A stretch of 64,000 bases of DNA from contig JAIVFJ010000086.1 in assembly GCA_025765615.1 (NCBI GenBank), positions 197,501 to 261,500 on the forward strand, read 5' to 3'. The DNA is from Zopfochytrium polystomum (taxonomy: Eukaryota > Chytridiomycota > Chytridiomycetes > Chytridiales > Chytridiaceae). The translations under genes were made by a program, and so were the position numbers. The notes beneath the pieces are model-generated. The model was given only the letters and a program-made list of their open reading frames with translations. It had not been told where the DNA came from and did not search any database. Shown here piece after piece: positions 1 to 11,980 of the stretch (position 1 is the first letter of the stretch; the number at the start of each line of letters is the position of its first letter).

Positions 1-370
1 TCTCCCTCCTCTACGCTTTTACGCCGTTCACCTCGTGTAAACAAACCTGTCTGGATTTCTTTTCTGAGGTACCTCATTTCCTACCACGTAGGAACCTTTT
101 TTCTTTTTCTTTTTTTTTTTTTTTTGGTTTTTGGTGTTATTCGTTTTTCACTTCCACACCCCGTGGTTGGTTTTGCGCTCTCTCAGCCCCTGGTTATCAA
201 GCAGATGCTCTCTTCTATCGTTGCGCGCGTTTTTTTCAATTCATCTCTACTTTGTTTCCGCACCCCACCCCACCAAACCACCACGAAAAAAGAAGAAAAA
301 AAAGAAAAAAAAAGATCTGCGACAATACAGACAGTATATCTCACCATCAATATAGTGCGCGTGGGGTGCT
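1..370. other. Gene-free left edge, T/A homopolymers
   Basis: No supported gene. Contains a T-run near 110-125 and A-runs near 285-315. The short open frames here are homopolymer-driven and have no recognisable domain. The Tc1 relic starts near the right end of this stretch. Confidence 0.6.
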
Positions 371-622
371 ATGACCTGGACTGGAGTGCTGCAAATGGCA
401 TTTGTAGAAGGAATAATGGTCTCAGAACAGTATGTGACAATTCTGGAAAATAGTCTTATCCCAAGCCTCGATGAACTGGGACTTGACCTGCAGGAATTAC
501 CTTTCAGCAAGACAACAATCCCAAGCACAAATCAAAATACACCAATGGATGGCTGGAAGAGCTGAGTGGCCAGCTTAATCTCCAGACCTGAACCTATCAA
601 GCATCTTTGGAGAGATTTTAAA

Positions 623-669
623 CTTGGCTGAATTCCTTGGAAATGGTCTTTCCAAGGAATTCAGCCAAG
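623..669. repeat. Perfect 21-bp hairpin with 5-nt loop
   Basis: Positions 623-643 and 649-669 are exact reverse complements separated by TGGTC. The palindrome lies in the decayed 3' half of the Tc1 transposase, where the second copy (16.9 kb) has no such structure, so it arose after divergence, probably by local inverted duplication. Confidence 0.85.
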
Positions 670-782
670 CTCCAACAGCGCTGCCAGTGGAGGTAAATTT
701 CCCCTGAAGTTTGCCAGAACTTGATTAAAAGTATGCCTTGGGGAATTGCCACTGTGATTGCAGCAGGTGGGGGGTCACACTA

Positions 783-1174
783 TGTTAGGCGGAACTGACT
801 GGTGGACCCGAACCTATTGTGACTGTCAGTTATCATTCTCACGATGCCCATGGGAGAGCGAGCCACTGCCAATGCAGACCTGGGCACTGGCTTGCGCTGA
901 TGACAAATACTCTGAGTATTAAGTGGAACGGAAACCCGGTGTCAACAGTTTTCCTCCTCCTCTGCTCAAGCAGATAATATAGGAGAGGTTTTTACCCTGT
1001 GCCAGTCACGCTTGCCTAGCAACTATTACAGCGTGTATATCATCATCATGTATGTAATTCATAACAGAGTTTTTTTTCTCTTTCTCTCCAAGTTGGGGAG
1101 AAGGACCACCCACAAACACACATCTCCACTTCATTCACTCCTTCCACTCACTCACTCAGAGTAGACTGTTTACA
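783..1174. mobile_element. Solo LTR, family R1, with 5-bp target duplication
   Basis: A 392-bp insertion with TG...CA ends, flanked by the direct repeat CACTA at 778-782 and 1175-1179. It interrupts the Tc1 relic. Its reverse complement matches 23350-23734, and partial copies occur at 12952-13088 and 22953-23127. TG/CA ends plus a 5-bp duplication identify an LTR left by LTR-LTR recombination. The parent element is not in the window. Confidence 0.85.
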
Positions 1175-1240
1175 CACTACATGCTGAATAAAAAATTTCG
1201 TTGCACATCCACAAAATTGGGCCAATGGTGCAGTTCACTT

Positions 1241-1451
1241 CCTTTGCCTCTTTCTGGTGCAATTTAAAAGCTAGGGGAATGAAATTTGTAAGCACTTTAG
1301 TCTAACACAAGGTAACATTTGCTAAATTTCTCAAATTCCTATGATGGTCTTAAGCATGTGTGACAGCCACTGTAAATAAATACTGGTGTGGAAGCACTCC
1401 CTCACATTTGACTGTGTCGACCACGACGCTGATTGGGCAGCAGCCGTTCCC

Positions 1452-1503
<52 letters not shown>

Positions 1504-2374
1504 CTGTCTCTCGCTCTCTATCTCTCTCTCTCTCTCACATTACTATGCGGCACTTGTTTACCCTCCTTTGCTCGTTTTTCCTTTTTGGTTGACACAGCCA
1601 TCCACTGTCTCTCTCTGTCTCTGTCTCTGTCCTTGTCTCTGTCTCTGTCTCTGTCTCTGTTTCTGCAAAAAACTCTGGAGACCTTTCTCCTTCTCAATCA
1701 CTATACCGGCACCTCGGCGCCCGCGGCAACGCAACAACTAACTGCAACTACAACAAGCGGGGGCTTATCCTCCTGCACATCCGACCCCCCCCAGACTACC
1801 TCCCTTCCTTCCTACCTTTCCCCCTCCGATCTCTACTCCGTGGGTAGCCGGCGGTTAACGCCCTTCTCCCGCCGTCCGCCCGAGGCGCCTCCCGCCATCG
1901 CGTTCCCACCATCGCCATCAACATCGCCATCACCATCGCCATCACCATCCACCAAATCGTTGTCATTCCGTCAGGCAGCCTGTGGACGTCGACGACAACA
2001 ACAACAACCACTAGACCTTGATCTCTCGATAGAATGACAGAGGTCGTCTCCTCCTCCCCACTGTCCCCGACTGGCGCCGGGGCACCGAGAGTTTTCGCAA
2101 TCGCCGTCAGGTCCTCTTTGCATTCCCAGGTGTGTGTGTGAGATTGAAAGAGAAAGAGAAAGGGAGTCGGATTCTGCGATCCCGCCCTCCGCAGACATCC
2201 CTCGTCCCATCTCGGAACCTATCTGACCTCGCCGCGTTTCCGTGGATAAATACCTTTGCATCCACCCTCGAATGTATATAGGATCCACATGACGATTCAG
2301 CAGCATTAGGAACGACAAACGAATCTCCAACCCTCACCAACGCCAGCCCCGTCCAGTCTCCCGCCATCAACCGC
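1241..2374. other. Upstream region of the receptor gene with CT microsatellites
   Basis: Contains a (CT)n tract around 1456-1535 and CTGTCT-type repeats around 1605-1665, then GC-rich sequence. A long open frame (1360-2037) is mostly Ser-Leu produced by the microsatellite and is not considered a gene. The sequence probably holds the promoter and 5' UTR of the gene starting at 2375. Confidence 0.5.
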
Positions 2375-5300
2375 ATGGCATCAGATATCTCGCTGCAGCT
2401 CTCCGTGTCTTCAGAGTACGATTCGGACTACGAGTACGACGATCACATAAAGAGCAGCAGCGGGGGAGGAGGCATCGGGGTTTCAGCCGCCGGCTCCTCG
2501 CTGAGAGATTTCTCGGCGGTGGCGGCGTCGGGAGGAGCCACCGCCAAATCGTTCGACGTGGGGTTGACGTCGCCTCTCGCGGCGGGCCGGAATCAGAGCA
2601 TCGCAAGCGGCCTCGGTCCGCTAATGGCCCCGCCTCCGCCGCCGTTAATCGCGCCAAACAAGTCGAGCGTGTCCTTCTTTGAAGGTTTGGAGCAAGATCT
2701 TTTTGTTCGATACTGAACAACCCGATCACAGAGCCCGAGGCGGAAGACGACGACGAATGCGGGAGCGTGGCGTCGTCGCAATCATTGCCGGCAGCAGGAG
2801 AGGAGCCGTTCGAGTACGACGTGTTTCTGCTGCATCAGTAAGCGTCTCCCTTTTTGCAGTTGCAAACGCAAGCGCTCCACTCACATGCCATGACAGCCCA
2901 AGCGATCGCGACATCGTCGACAAACTTCGAGACGGCCTTCTTCACCAAGGCGTGTCCGTGTGGGCACCCGAGTTTGGGTCTGGGGACGATGACGCTGATG
3001 GGGAAAGAATAGCCATGTTTGACGCACACGCTGTCAACGATAGCGCAGTCGTGTGTCCCGTCCTCTCACTATCATTCGAGGTGAGCACCTCCATTTGTAC
3101 CTAGTCCCATGTTCCGCTTCGACTGACAATACCACGCATCCAGTCCCGACAGGCGTGCAAGTCCACGCTATGGTACGCGGATGCGAAAGAGAAGCCTTTC
3201 TTCCCCATTGCCGTCGAACGCCATTTCGTGCCGTCCTGGTCAGGAATGATTCTCTCGGGTCTTCCCAAAGCCGATCTTGTTCCTGTCATCAACGAAGACT
3301 CACTCTCAGACGTTTGGAAGGACGCAATGGCGGAGGTCGCAGCGCGTGTACAGCGTATAAGATCTCCGGACGGCAAAGAAGAAAATCCGTCAGTGAAGGC
3401 CGCCAAGCTGCGTCGTCTGTCCACCCGGTTAGGTTCGTTCAGCATGACCATGGCCACCAGCAGTCCCATTTTCCCAATGCCATTTGGTCGAAGTTCCATG
3501 CTCAATCCATTAGCGTCAATGGAGCCTTTGCGGCCCCAGCGCATTTCTGTCGTCGTGGATCCAGCAGCAACAACCACACCTCGCTGGAGCGCCGAGATTC
3601 GCGGTCGCCCCGATTCCGTTCAAAACCAAACAAATCTTTCACTTCCGCTTCCATCCGGTTTGCCCCTGTTGCAGTCTTGGTTGAAACCCGTCTTGCTGCC
3701 TTCCTTGGACAGCGACTCGAGCTGCAACGATCTTGAAGTAGAACGGCTCGCTTCAAAGTTGCACCCCGGAACGCGAACTTGGCTCGTTGATGACGTGAAA
3801 TCTTGGCTGCTCGACGCTTCGGCGGATAGCCCAAGCGTTCTTTGGATAAGGGGTGATCCTGGCACCGGCAAATCTGTCGCGTTTGCGCACCTGATCCAGG
3901 CATTTCATGGAGAAACCACGGATGACGTTCCTCTTGTCCCGGTCGCGCATGTTTGTCTTCGACCGGATCGCGGTGGCAGCTCCGCCTCCACAACCGCGAC
4001 TTCTGCCATTCACACGCTCGCCTACCGTTTGGCGACCTTGTCCTCACCCCTCGAGGCAGCTCTCTTGTCCGCACGTGCGGCGGCACTGCCAAAGTCGCAG
4101 ACTTCGACAGACGTGACACCCGCCGAATTCGCCGACGACGACGACGCACCGACTGCCCAGCGTTTCCGGCGCCTCATCGCCGACCCTCTAACAGCGGTCT
4201 TGTGCAACGAGGACGATGAGGACTACGACGGCCTCCCTGTCCCACTGTCTTCATCTATGCCCCCCCTGCCGCCACCACCAATCCTCCTCGCCATTGACGG
4301 CGTCGATGCCCTACCCCCCGACGCTCTCCGCGATTTTTGTCTCGCCATCGCGGGCGAGTCAACGCGTGCTCCATTCACTGCTGCGACCCCGGCGGTCGGC
4401 CGCCGCAGAGTGCGGCGACGCGTAAAGTTTCTCATCACTGCGTGCAAGACAACACCAGGCGGCCGCGACATTGAAGCTGAGCTGCGCCCGCTGCTCGTTG
4501 TGCCCACTGCGGGAAGCGGCAGTGGTTCACCCGGAGAGCGGCCCAGCCCGTCGACGGAGGACGCAGAAAAGAACGCGTCCGCAGCGGCGGGGACGGGAGC
4601 CAGTTCACCAACGACTGCGGCGGCTCTTGCCTCACAGCTTGCAAAGACGCGCTCGCTCCTGAAGTGCGTCGACCTCGCCGGCGTCAACCAGCGCAGGGAT
4701 CTGACCTTGTACGCCGGATCGCTTGTTCGCTCTGTCCTCCGCGACCCTGACGTCGCTGACCCAGACGACTGTGACGAGGCGGCGAGAGCTTTGACAGCAA
4801 AGTCTAGCGGCAGGTTCTTGTGGATGCCGCTTGCGTTTGAACCCCTCCTGCACCCTGGCGTTGGCGGAGAAATGGTGCTCGACGAAAACGGGAACGCGAC
4901 GATACCAGGACCGAGGCCACCCATCACTTTCAAAAATATCTCGGAGCTTCTTAGTGCTATTGAAACTTTTCCAGAGGGACTGTCGGCCATCTGCCTGGGT
5001 CTCCTGTCGTATTCATTTCCATTTTCAGCGCCACCGGCAGAGCCAGTGACTACGTCAAAAGGTGCGCCACCGCCGACTCAGTCCGCTGCCGGCTTATACC
5101 AGGATGCGTTACTCCGAAGGCTTCTTGGGCTTTTGGCGAATGTGCGGGAACCAGTTACGATCTCGGTCCTGTCTGATCTCCTGGAAGAAGTCCCCGAGCG
5201 TGACATTCGCCGCACTCTATACCGCGCGTCTTGCTTCTTGCAGATTTTCCCGTCTCCGGCGCCAGTCACCAGCAGTTCTTTCCCAACAACTATTCCAACA

Positions 5301-7895
5301 ACATCATCCAAGCTCACCGCAGCGACTCCAGCCCCAGTAGCAGACAGCATTGCGGTTCAGCTGTCACACCCGGAGGCCTTTGCGGATGTTCTCGCAAACT
5401 GCACGGACAAACGTTTCAAAATCGACGTCTTCCGATCAGAAGCGGACCTCGCGATGCGCTGCGTCGGTCAGCTGGTGCGGCGACTCCGTCCTAACCCACT
5501 GAACATGGAGGATCCCGCCGCCTGGCTGAATACCGAAGTGCCCGAGCTGGACTATCGCGTTGCAGCAAGGGTGCCCGAAGTGCTTCGATACGCTGCTCGC
5601 AACTTTTCGGTTCACCTTGCCCGCGTTGGAGGAGTCGAGTTCGTTCAGGCAGAGGACTCGCCCGAGACTGGAAAACTGGATGGTGCGGCGTCCAGGGCTC
5701 TGCAGGATGTTACAGGACTGTTCTGTTCAGAAAAGTTGTTGGAGTGGCTCGAACTGCTGTCGCTGATGGGACTCTTGGACTCGGTAGCGCTTCCGTCCCT
5801 TCGAGCTACACAGAAATACGTTCAAGCCATCCGGCCTATGAGCACCTGGAAATCGGTCGTAAGCTTTTTCCAGAAAAACGTGCTCCCAGGCAAGCCGTCA
5901 TCCGCTGCTGGGACCGCCTGCCGCAACGAACGGCTCCGCCACTGATGTTGTAGCGACGGCAGCCATGCTTGAGTGACTCAGTGCCGCAGCCGATCCAGCG
6001 CCTGCTTCAAACAGCAGCGACAACCCCTGGAGTCGCGCAGCCCGACCTTGCTCAGACAAAGCAGCTCATCCGCGACGCCCAGCGTTTCGTTACGACTTTC
6101 CGCTACCCGCTCTCGCGGTCCTGCGTTCCACGTCTACATCTCAGCACTCCCCTTCAGCCCCTCCGCGACCGCGCTCCACCGCGCCAACGTGTCCCGCGTC
6201 ATGCGCGCTGCCGCCGTCGCGGCATCCTCCACATCCAGTGGTACCGCGACCACAGCCTTCCGCCGCGTCCCCGAGGTCGTCCGCTCCGGGACCGCGCGGC
6301 AGACCTGGCCGGCAAGCCTCTGGACCTTCCGCGGCGCTTCGCGCTCCGTCACCGCCGTCAGCATCACCCCCGACGGCCGCCACGTGGTCGCAGGCGGCCA
6401 CGACGGCGGCGTGCGAGTTTACGACGCTGACACGGGCAGCTTGGTCCGCTTCCTCGAAGGCCAGCCCGGCGAGGAGGTCTGGCAGGTTTCCAGCAGCCCG
6501 GACGGCCGCTGGGTCATTGGCGGAAGCGCGGACGAAACCGTGCGCACGTGGGATGCGCGAGCGGGGCGGTGCGTGCGGACGGTGCGCGCCCGCACGTGGA
6601 GCGTCAACGCACTCGTCGTCATGCCCGAGGGCGGTCAGGTCGTGTCTGCGTCCTCTGCCGAGCGTGCTGTGCTGGTGAAGGATTCCAAGACGGGCAACGT
6701 CGTCCACACGCTGAAAGGCCACCAAGGCGGTGTCGTTTGCGTCGCGGTCTCGGCCGGTGGCTGAGTGCATCGTGTCGGGCGGCGAGGACAAGACGATCCG
6801 CCTGTGGGACGCGCGCACCGGTCGCGGCATCCGAACCCTCGAGGGCCACCACAACACCGTCAACGCCGTCGCCGTCTCCGCCGACGGCATGTGGATCGTC
6901 TCGGGCTCCAAGGACACCACCGTCCGCGTTTGGGACGTGCAGTCCGGACGCTGCGTCGTAGTTCTGGAAGGCCACACCCTCTCGGTCAACTGTGTCGCCA
7001 TCGCCGCGGACGGCCGTCGCATCGTATCGGGCAGTGACGACCGCACGGTCAAAGTGTGGGAGGTCGACCTCGAAGAGCGGCTCGAGCAGGTTCTCGGCGG
7101 CGTCAAGACCGAGGCCCACGAGGGCCACGGTGACGCCGTCCGCGCCGTCGTCGTCTCCGAGGACGGCCGCTTCGTCGCCAGCGCGGGATCCGACTCGACC
7201 GTCAAGGTCTGGAGCGCGGAAACCGGCCGCCTCGTCCGCACCGTCGAGGCCCGCGCGCTCAATGTCGGCAGCTGGGAGGAGGCCGCGCGACGCGTCGCCA
7301 CTGCGGAGATGAACGGCCAGTCGGACGGCGGCGTGCTGCTCCCCGGCAGCGCCGGCGCGATCCCGGGTGCCCCCGGCGGCAGCAGCTCCAATGGCGTCGG
7401 CGCAGCTTCGCCCGCGGTGGCGGCGCAGGCGGTGGACCGCGCGGCCGTCAAGACCACCGTCGTGTCCGTGAACGGCGTGCCCAAGGACCGGCGGCTGGTC
7501 CTGACGGTCGTCAACGGAAAAGTCGGTGATGATGACGCGGCAGGACGCCGAGGCGTTCCAGCGCGGCGACGGGTCCGTCGTCGCCCCGACGCTGAAGCAG
7601 CTCAACGCGGATGCCGGGTCATCCTCGTCCTTCCCTCCCCGCCGCGTTTTCGTCTGGCCACCAGCACCACCACGGATCCTCCACCATGGTCAACATGTTT
7701 TCGAACGGCGGCATCATCAGCGCGTGGAACGCCGGGTGGTGGCTGGCGGACGACGGGTGGGTGTGGGACAAGAAGGAGGGCGGGTCGCGGAGGTTCTGGG
7801 TGCCGCCGCAGCAGCGGGGCATCCTGACGAGTTTCCAGGGGCGCATCGTCGCGCTGGGAACGCCCTCGGGGCAGGTTGTGATTCTACACGTGTGA
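2375..7895 (+). CDS. TIR-NACHT-WD40 STAND receptor (NLR-like)
   Basis: Five exons fit in phase: 2375-2684, 2732-2837, 2897-3080, 3144-5858 and 5990-7895, about 1740 residues. A Ser/Gly-rich N-terminus is followed by a TIR domain (about residues 130-250, strand YDVFLL, later VCPVLSLSFE). The NACHT ATPase follows, with Walker A GDPGTGKS near residue 437 and Walker B-like LLAIDGVDAL. Then comes a helical linker (DAQRFVTTFRYPLS, typical of fungal NACHT-WD40 proteins), seven WD40 repeats, and the C-terminal tail seen in these fungal receptors (WWLADDGW...FWVPP). STAND proteins bind ligand through the repeats, oligomerise through NACHT and signal through the N-terminal effector. At the usual TIR catalytic Glu position the C-x-x-E-L pattern reads C-K-S-T-L, so NADase activity is doubtful. 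The last exon needs four one-base deletions (near 6120, 6762, 7522, 7650); with them its length is exactly in frame to the stop. It is either decayed in the WD40 half or the consensus contains insertions. Confidence 0.85.
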
Positions 7896-8542
7896 TAGAC
7901 GGTCGTTTGGGCGACGATGAGTGTTGGGGGGTTCGGCGTTGACCCGCGTTTTCCTTTTTCTTTTTTTGTCCGTCCTTTCCCCTGCGTGTCATTTGATTGC
8001 AGCGATGATTCCAGCAACCCGCCACCCATTAGCGATTACTTTTAAAAATTACTTTGGCGGCGGTTTGCTCTGAAGATCAGTTAACAGTTCCTTCTCGTTT
8101 CCTCGACCCACTCTCATCTCGGTCCTTTTTTTCTTTTGCGGCTGTATGTTCCCGGCATCGTTTCCATGTTGTTTAAGTGTGCCGGACAGCCCTTTCCTTC
8201 CTTTTTTCTCTCTACCATCGAGTTCATCTTTTGACTCCTCCCTATCCAAATCCTAGCCTCAGTCCAAAGATCTTTTTTTTTCGTCACGCCCTTTTTTACT
8301 CCTCTCGCGTATCCTCTCAGCCTTCTAACGGACTTTTTCTTTGCTTTCCTGCCTCCTTTTATCCCATTCCCACCCCCCACTCCTATTCTCAGACTGATTC
8401 GGTTTTTCGTTTCTCTGGTTTCTTACAATATGAAAAAGAAAGAACGGCCCCGCGTTTTGAACGGTGAAAAAGCCCCGCCTCCGTTTCTCTCGATCTCTTT
8501 GCCCGCCCTTCATCCATCAAGTATCCCGTTGTAAGGAAGGCG
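7896..8542. other. Convergent 3' intergenic region
   Basis: Gene-free, with T-rich tracts between the receptor (plus strand) and VPS36 (minus strand). It presumably holds both polyadenylation regions. No other feature was seen. Confidence 0.5.
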
Positions 8543-10810
8543 TCAGGAAGCGGCTGCGGCGGCGGTTGTCTGCGGAGCGGCCGCCGCATGGGCCTCCCGC
8601 GCGAGCGGCGCCGTCGCAATGAGGTTCTTGTAAAACCGCAGACCCTCCCAGCTGTCGTCGCGGCAAATCAGCCCGTACCGCTCCGTTACCCTGAAAAAAT
8701 TTCGGGTGGTCGTCAGGTGGAACGCAACAAAAAAAAAAAAACCAAAAAAATTGAAAAAAAATCCAACAAACAAACCAGCAACTGCTCGCTCGCCAGCACG
8801 ACCGGCACGCCCTCCGCCGCCGCCAGCTCGTACGCAGACACGCCCCTCCTCTGCCTCCCCGCTTCCTCCAGCCGCGCCAGCACCCGCGTCGCGATCGCGT
8901 CGTCGCTGTACGCGCTCGACTGCACCACCAGCAGGCCGCTCTTTTCAAAGCGCCGCACGCGGTAGGGCAGTTTCATCGTTTCGAAGAGGGATACGCTGGT
9001 TTGCAGGTCTTTCGGGGAGATGAGGGCTTATTTCGGGGAAGTCAGTCGATGTTTTTTGATGGTTCGAGAACGGAATTCGGGTGACGCGGTTTTTTGCAGC
9101 ACTTTTTTTTTTTTTTTTTTTCTTACCAGAGCCGCGCGCGCGGTTGAAGAGGCAGTACAGATCCGTCAGCGCCATCATGCCGCCGTGCTTTTCAAGGACC
9201 TTGTCCAGGAACTCGGCGAGCTCCTTCGCGAGCTCCTGGCTGTACAGGTCTCCTGTCGTTTCTCTGCCGAACGGGTATCGCGTTTAAAAAAAAAAAAAAA
9301 ACTTTCCAGTTTGCGCAGTCGACACAAGGAAACGTCTCGTTTCACCTCGTCACAGGACTGGGTATGCCCAGCTCCACCAAGTAGCTCCGAAATGCCACGA
9401 GCTCCGGGGAATCGCCCGTCTGCAAGTTTCCCGAGCTTGCGGCGAGCTTCGAGTTGATCGATTCGGCCAGCTTCACCTGCAAAAAAAAAAAAACTCGGTG
9501 ATGAGCAATGCTTCCAAAGTTCAGACGATTGAGGAAAGAAAGGGAGAATGGAGCGGAGCGAACCATCTCGCCCGCTTTAGCCATGAGAGCATCCATGTCT
9601 TTGAACGCCTGGCTCAGCGTCTGGTCCATGGCCTTGTTTGAGGTTTCGACGGTCTTCATGATGCCGGCTGAATCGGATGAAAACAGAGATTAGTGGGGTG
9701 ATATTGTGAGTGGAAGTCGATGGGCGGGTAACAAGAAACTCACAGATGCCGCCGACTCCAAGGTTCTTCACCGGTTGCTGCGAAGCTGCCTCGACGACGT
9801 TTTGAGTTGCCTGGTATTAATGATTGAGGAGAAAGATGTGAGCATAACGAGATTCACAAAAAGGAGGAAAGCATCGTCCCGAAGCCAGCGATTTTCCTCA
9901 CCTCCCACCGACGGCCGGCCACCCCAGACTGGATCGCCTTGAGAAGATCCGCGTGCGACCCGGCCCGGCACGACAGCTTCACCACCGCCGTCGCTGCCGG
10001 TCCTGGAGGTGCAGACAACGCGGGAGGCGGCGTCGACGCAGACGCCGGCGGCGCCGGCGGCGACAGCGGCGAGTCGCACATCTCGCACGCGGTCATCGCT
10101 GGGTGGTTCACAAAGGTGCAGACGGGGCAGGCGCGCGGCTTATTGTTCTGGGGTGCAGTGGCGGCGGGCGCAGCAGCAGCAGCAGCGGCGGCCAGGTTCA
10201 CTGCCGGCCGCTTGACGCCGCACATTTCGCAGGCGGCCGCTGTCGGCGGGTTGATGGAGTCGCAAATGGAGCAGTCCCATGTGTCCTGCTGCGTCGACGC
10301 TGCTGCTGCGGCTGCTGGGGTTCGAGCCGATGCGGAAGGCGGCGTCGGCGAGGAGGAGGACGACGGGGACGGGCCGGAGTCACGCAGGAGGGTGAGTACG
10401 ATTTTGGGTGAAGATCGGAGGAATGTGGAAGGCAGCTGAGATGTGGGTTACGATCGGAGAAGGCGACGGAGGACGATGCGTGAAACCTCACCCCAGGGAA
10501 TCCGCTCAGGCTTGTGATCGAATGGACGCGCTCGAGGTGGATCGCCATGCCCGTATTGTTGGCGTTGTCAACCCATACGATGCGGTGCGTTGTGGCGTAG
10601 ACTATCCCAGAGTCGAACTGAGACTGGCGGACGTTCCTGACGGGCAGAAGAAAACGTGAGACTGCATGGAACGAAGGCTCGGGCCATTGACCAAGGCAGT
10701 GCGTACCCATCGTAAAGGCCAACCTCTTTGAGGGTGGCGAGGATCGTTTCGCCAGGAAGCAGGGCGGGCCGAAAGCTGGCCGTGAGGGGCGCAGCCTCAA
10801 AAAGGTCCAT
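8543..10810 (-). CDS. ESCRT-II subunit VPS36 (GLUE, two NZF fingers, winged helices)
   Basis: Nine exons: 10810-10707, 10636-10492, 10435-9902, 9810-9744, 9667-9564, 9476-9346, 9263-9127, 9026 to about 8780, and about 8700-8543. The phases agree; the last intron boundary is the least certain. The N-terminal GLUE domain (LLPGETIL...ATTHRIVWVD...LRSSPKIVLTLL) binds phosphoinositides and ubiquitin. Two NZF fingers follow (WDCSICDSINPPTAAACEMC and ACPVCTFVNHPAMTACEMC), then GIMKTVETSNKAMDQTL and two winged helices ending near SEQLL and GLICRDDSWEGLRFY. The protein works on endosomes in multivesicular-body sorting with Vps22 and Vps25. Several introns carry long A/T homopolymers. The start Met is 39 bp from the 3' end of the next minus-strand gene. 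Confidence 0.93.
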
Positions 10811-10849
10811 TCACAGTTTTATTCGCTCGTCATCATACAGTTCAGTACA

Positions 10850-11980
10850 TCACGGATACACCTCCTGCTCGTGCCAAACCAACCCGGAAGCACGGCCGTA
10901 GCTGCGCTCGGGCGTGCTCATTCTGTACACGGTCCGCTTCCCCGCTCTGCCGTTCACCGCATATGGCCCAGAACTTGGCGCCGCTCCCGGCTTGAGATCC
11001 AAGTGATCCACTTCCTCCACGTCCAGCAAAACGAGCCCAAACCGCCCGTACGCCTCGTCGTGCAGGGATACCAGCTCGTTTTGAGCTGCAGCCCTTGCAT
11101 CCTCCGTGTGAAGGCTCGGCAACCCACCGCCCGTGGCGCCCAGCAGCGCGGAAGCCTGCCTCTCTGCCTCAGCAAGAGGGCCAGACGTTTCGATCGGCGC
11201 ACCCGGCTGCCCGCGCATCGCAAACGACGCCCGCATCCCGGGCGATAGCGATCCCCACAGCCTCTTCCGCTCCGCCTCGAACCGCGCTGGCCCAACGGGA
11301 GCCCACGGCGGGTACGAGGACGTCTCCTTTTCGCCGCCCACGATGTACATGCGGCCCGAGAGCCGCCACTGCTCTCGCGTCGCGGGTAGATACCAGCACG
11401 CCTCCGCTGGCACGCCCTCCAAGTGCGATGAGACGTGCTCTGCGGGAAGCCGGCACTTTGATGTCCGCATGTCTGTCACGAACGTGAGGAGCGCCGCGAG
11501 CTTGGAGACGGCAAGGTGCGCGTTGGCTGGGTGGTGTGGCGGGTCTGGATCTGCGGTGTTGGTGCTGAATGGGGCAACCGATCCTGATGTGAGTGAAGAG
11601 ACCGAGGACAAAGGCGACGAAGTAGAGGAGAACGGTGATGACGACGAGGATATGCCAGAGGATAGTCCGCCGGGCGAGTCATTGGCATCCCAGAATCCGC
11701 GAAACACGACGGTCCGATTGGCAGGGCGCCCGTCTGGCCGCACTGTGGCAAGCTGAAGATACGCTGAGATTCGACGAGCGGAAAGAGCGGGAGGTCAGCC
11801 ACAAGGGAAAGCACCCTACAATGCGTTCGCTTGACCCGGAAGACCAAGAGAACAAGAGGGAGCACACTGACTGTACACGGGCCCGACGTCTGCGGCCTTG
11901 TTCGCAGCGAGGGCGGCCGCAAGCCGCCTCTTCCAGGCTGGCGCGGCGATCGACAGGTCTGCGGCAGCGGCACTGGCCAT
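10850..11980 (-). CDS. Pyridoxamine-phosphate-oxidase-like flavoprotein (Alr4036/Pyridox_oxase_2 type)
   Basis: Two exons, 11980-11872 and 11763-10850, about 340 residues; the phase-1 junction gives VYTYLQLATVRPDGRPANR. Residues about 15-65 contain P-x-W-K, then QLATVRPDG and RTVVFRGF, the hallmark of the FMN-binding split-barrel family that includes yeast YPR172W/YLR456W-like proteins. An Asp/Ser-rich insert follows (about 70-95), then a WYLPATREQWRLSGRMYIV strand pair. The C-terminus ends LVWHEQEVYP. The family is related to PNP oxidases but its substrate is not established, so vitamin B6 activity should not be assumed. The gene is immediately upstream of VPS36 on the same strand. Confidence 0.85.

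Larger units (their letters stand above)
371..1240 (+). mobile_element. Tc1/mariner transposase relic, interrupted by a solo LTR
   Basis: The readable part (371-565) matches the region before the second catalytic Asp of Tc1-like transposases (a SEQYVTILEN-type stretch) and is closely similar to the copy at 15.7-17.3 kb. Beyond 565 the reading frame is broken by several stops and frameshifts, and the N-terminal half is missing. After an inserted LTR (783-1174) the homology resumes at about 1180 with the same 'tgctgaataaaaaa' 3' end seen near 17.08 kb. It is a dead fragment of a DDE transposon. Confidence 0.75.

Noticed and set aside
1360..2037. 225-residue open frame rich in Ser-Leu
   Set aside because: Produced by CT and CTGTCT microsatellites; no domain, and it precedes a clear gene start at 2375.
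5859..5989. Stop codon at 5943-5945 read as a separate NACHT-only gene end
   Set aside because: A strong GTAAGC donor at 5859 and CAG acceptor at 5989 are both phase 0 and restore the conserved NACHT-WD40 linker, so this is an intron.
6141..7605. Long minus-strand frames of 457 and 328 residues opposite the WD40 half
   Set aside because: Shadows of the GC-rich WD40 coding strand; no domain of their own.
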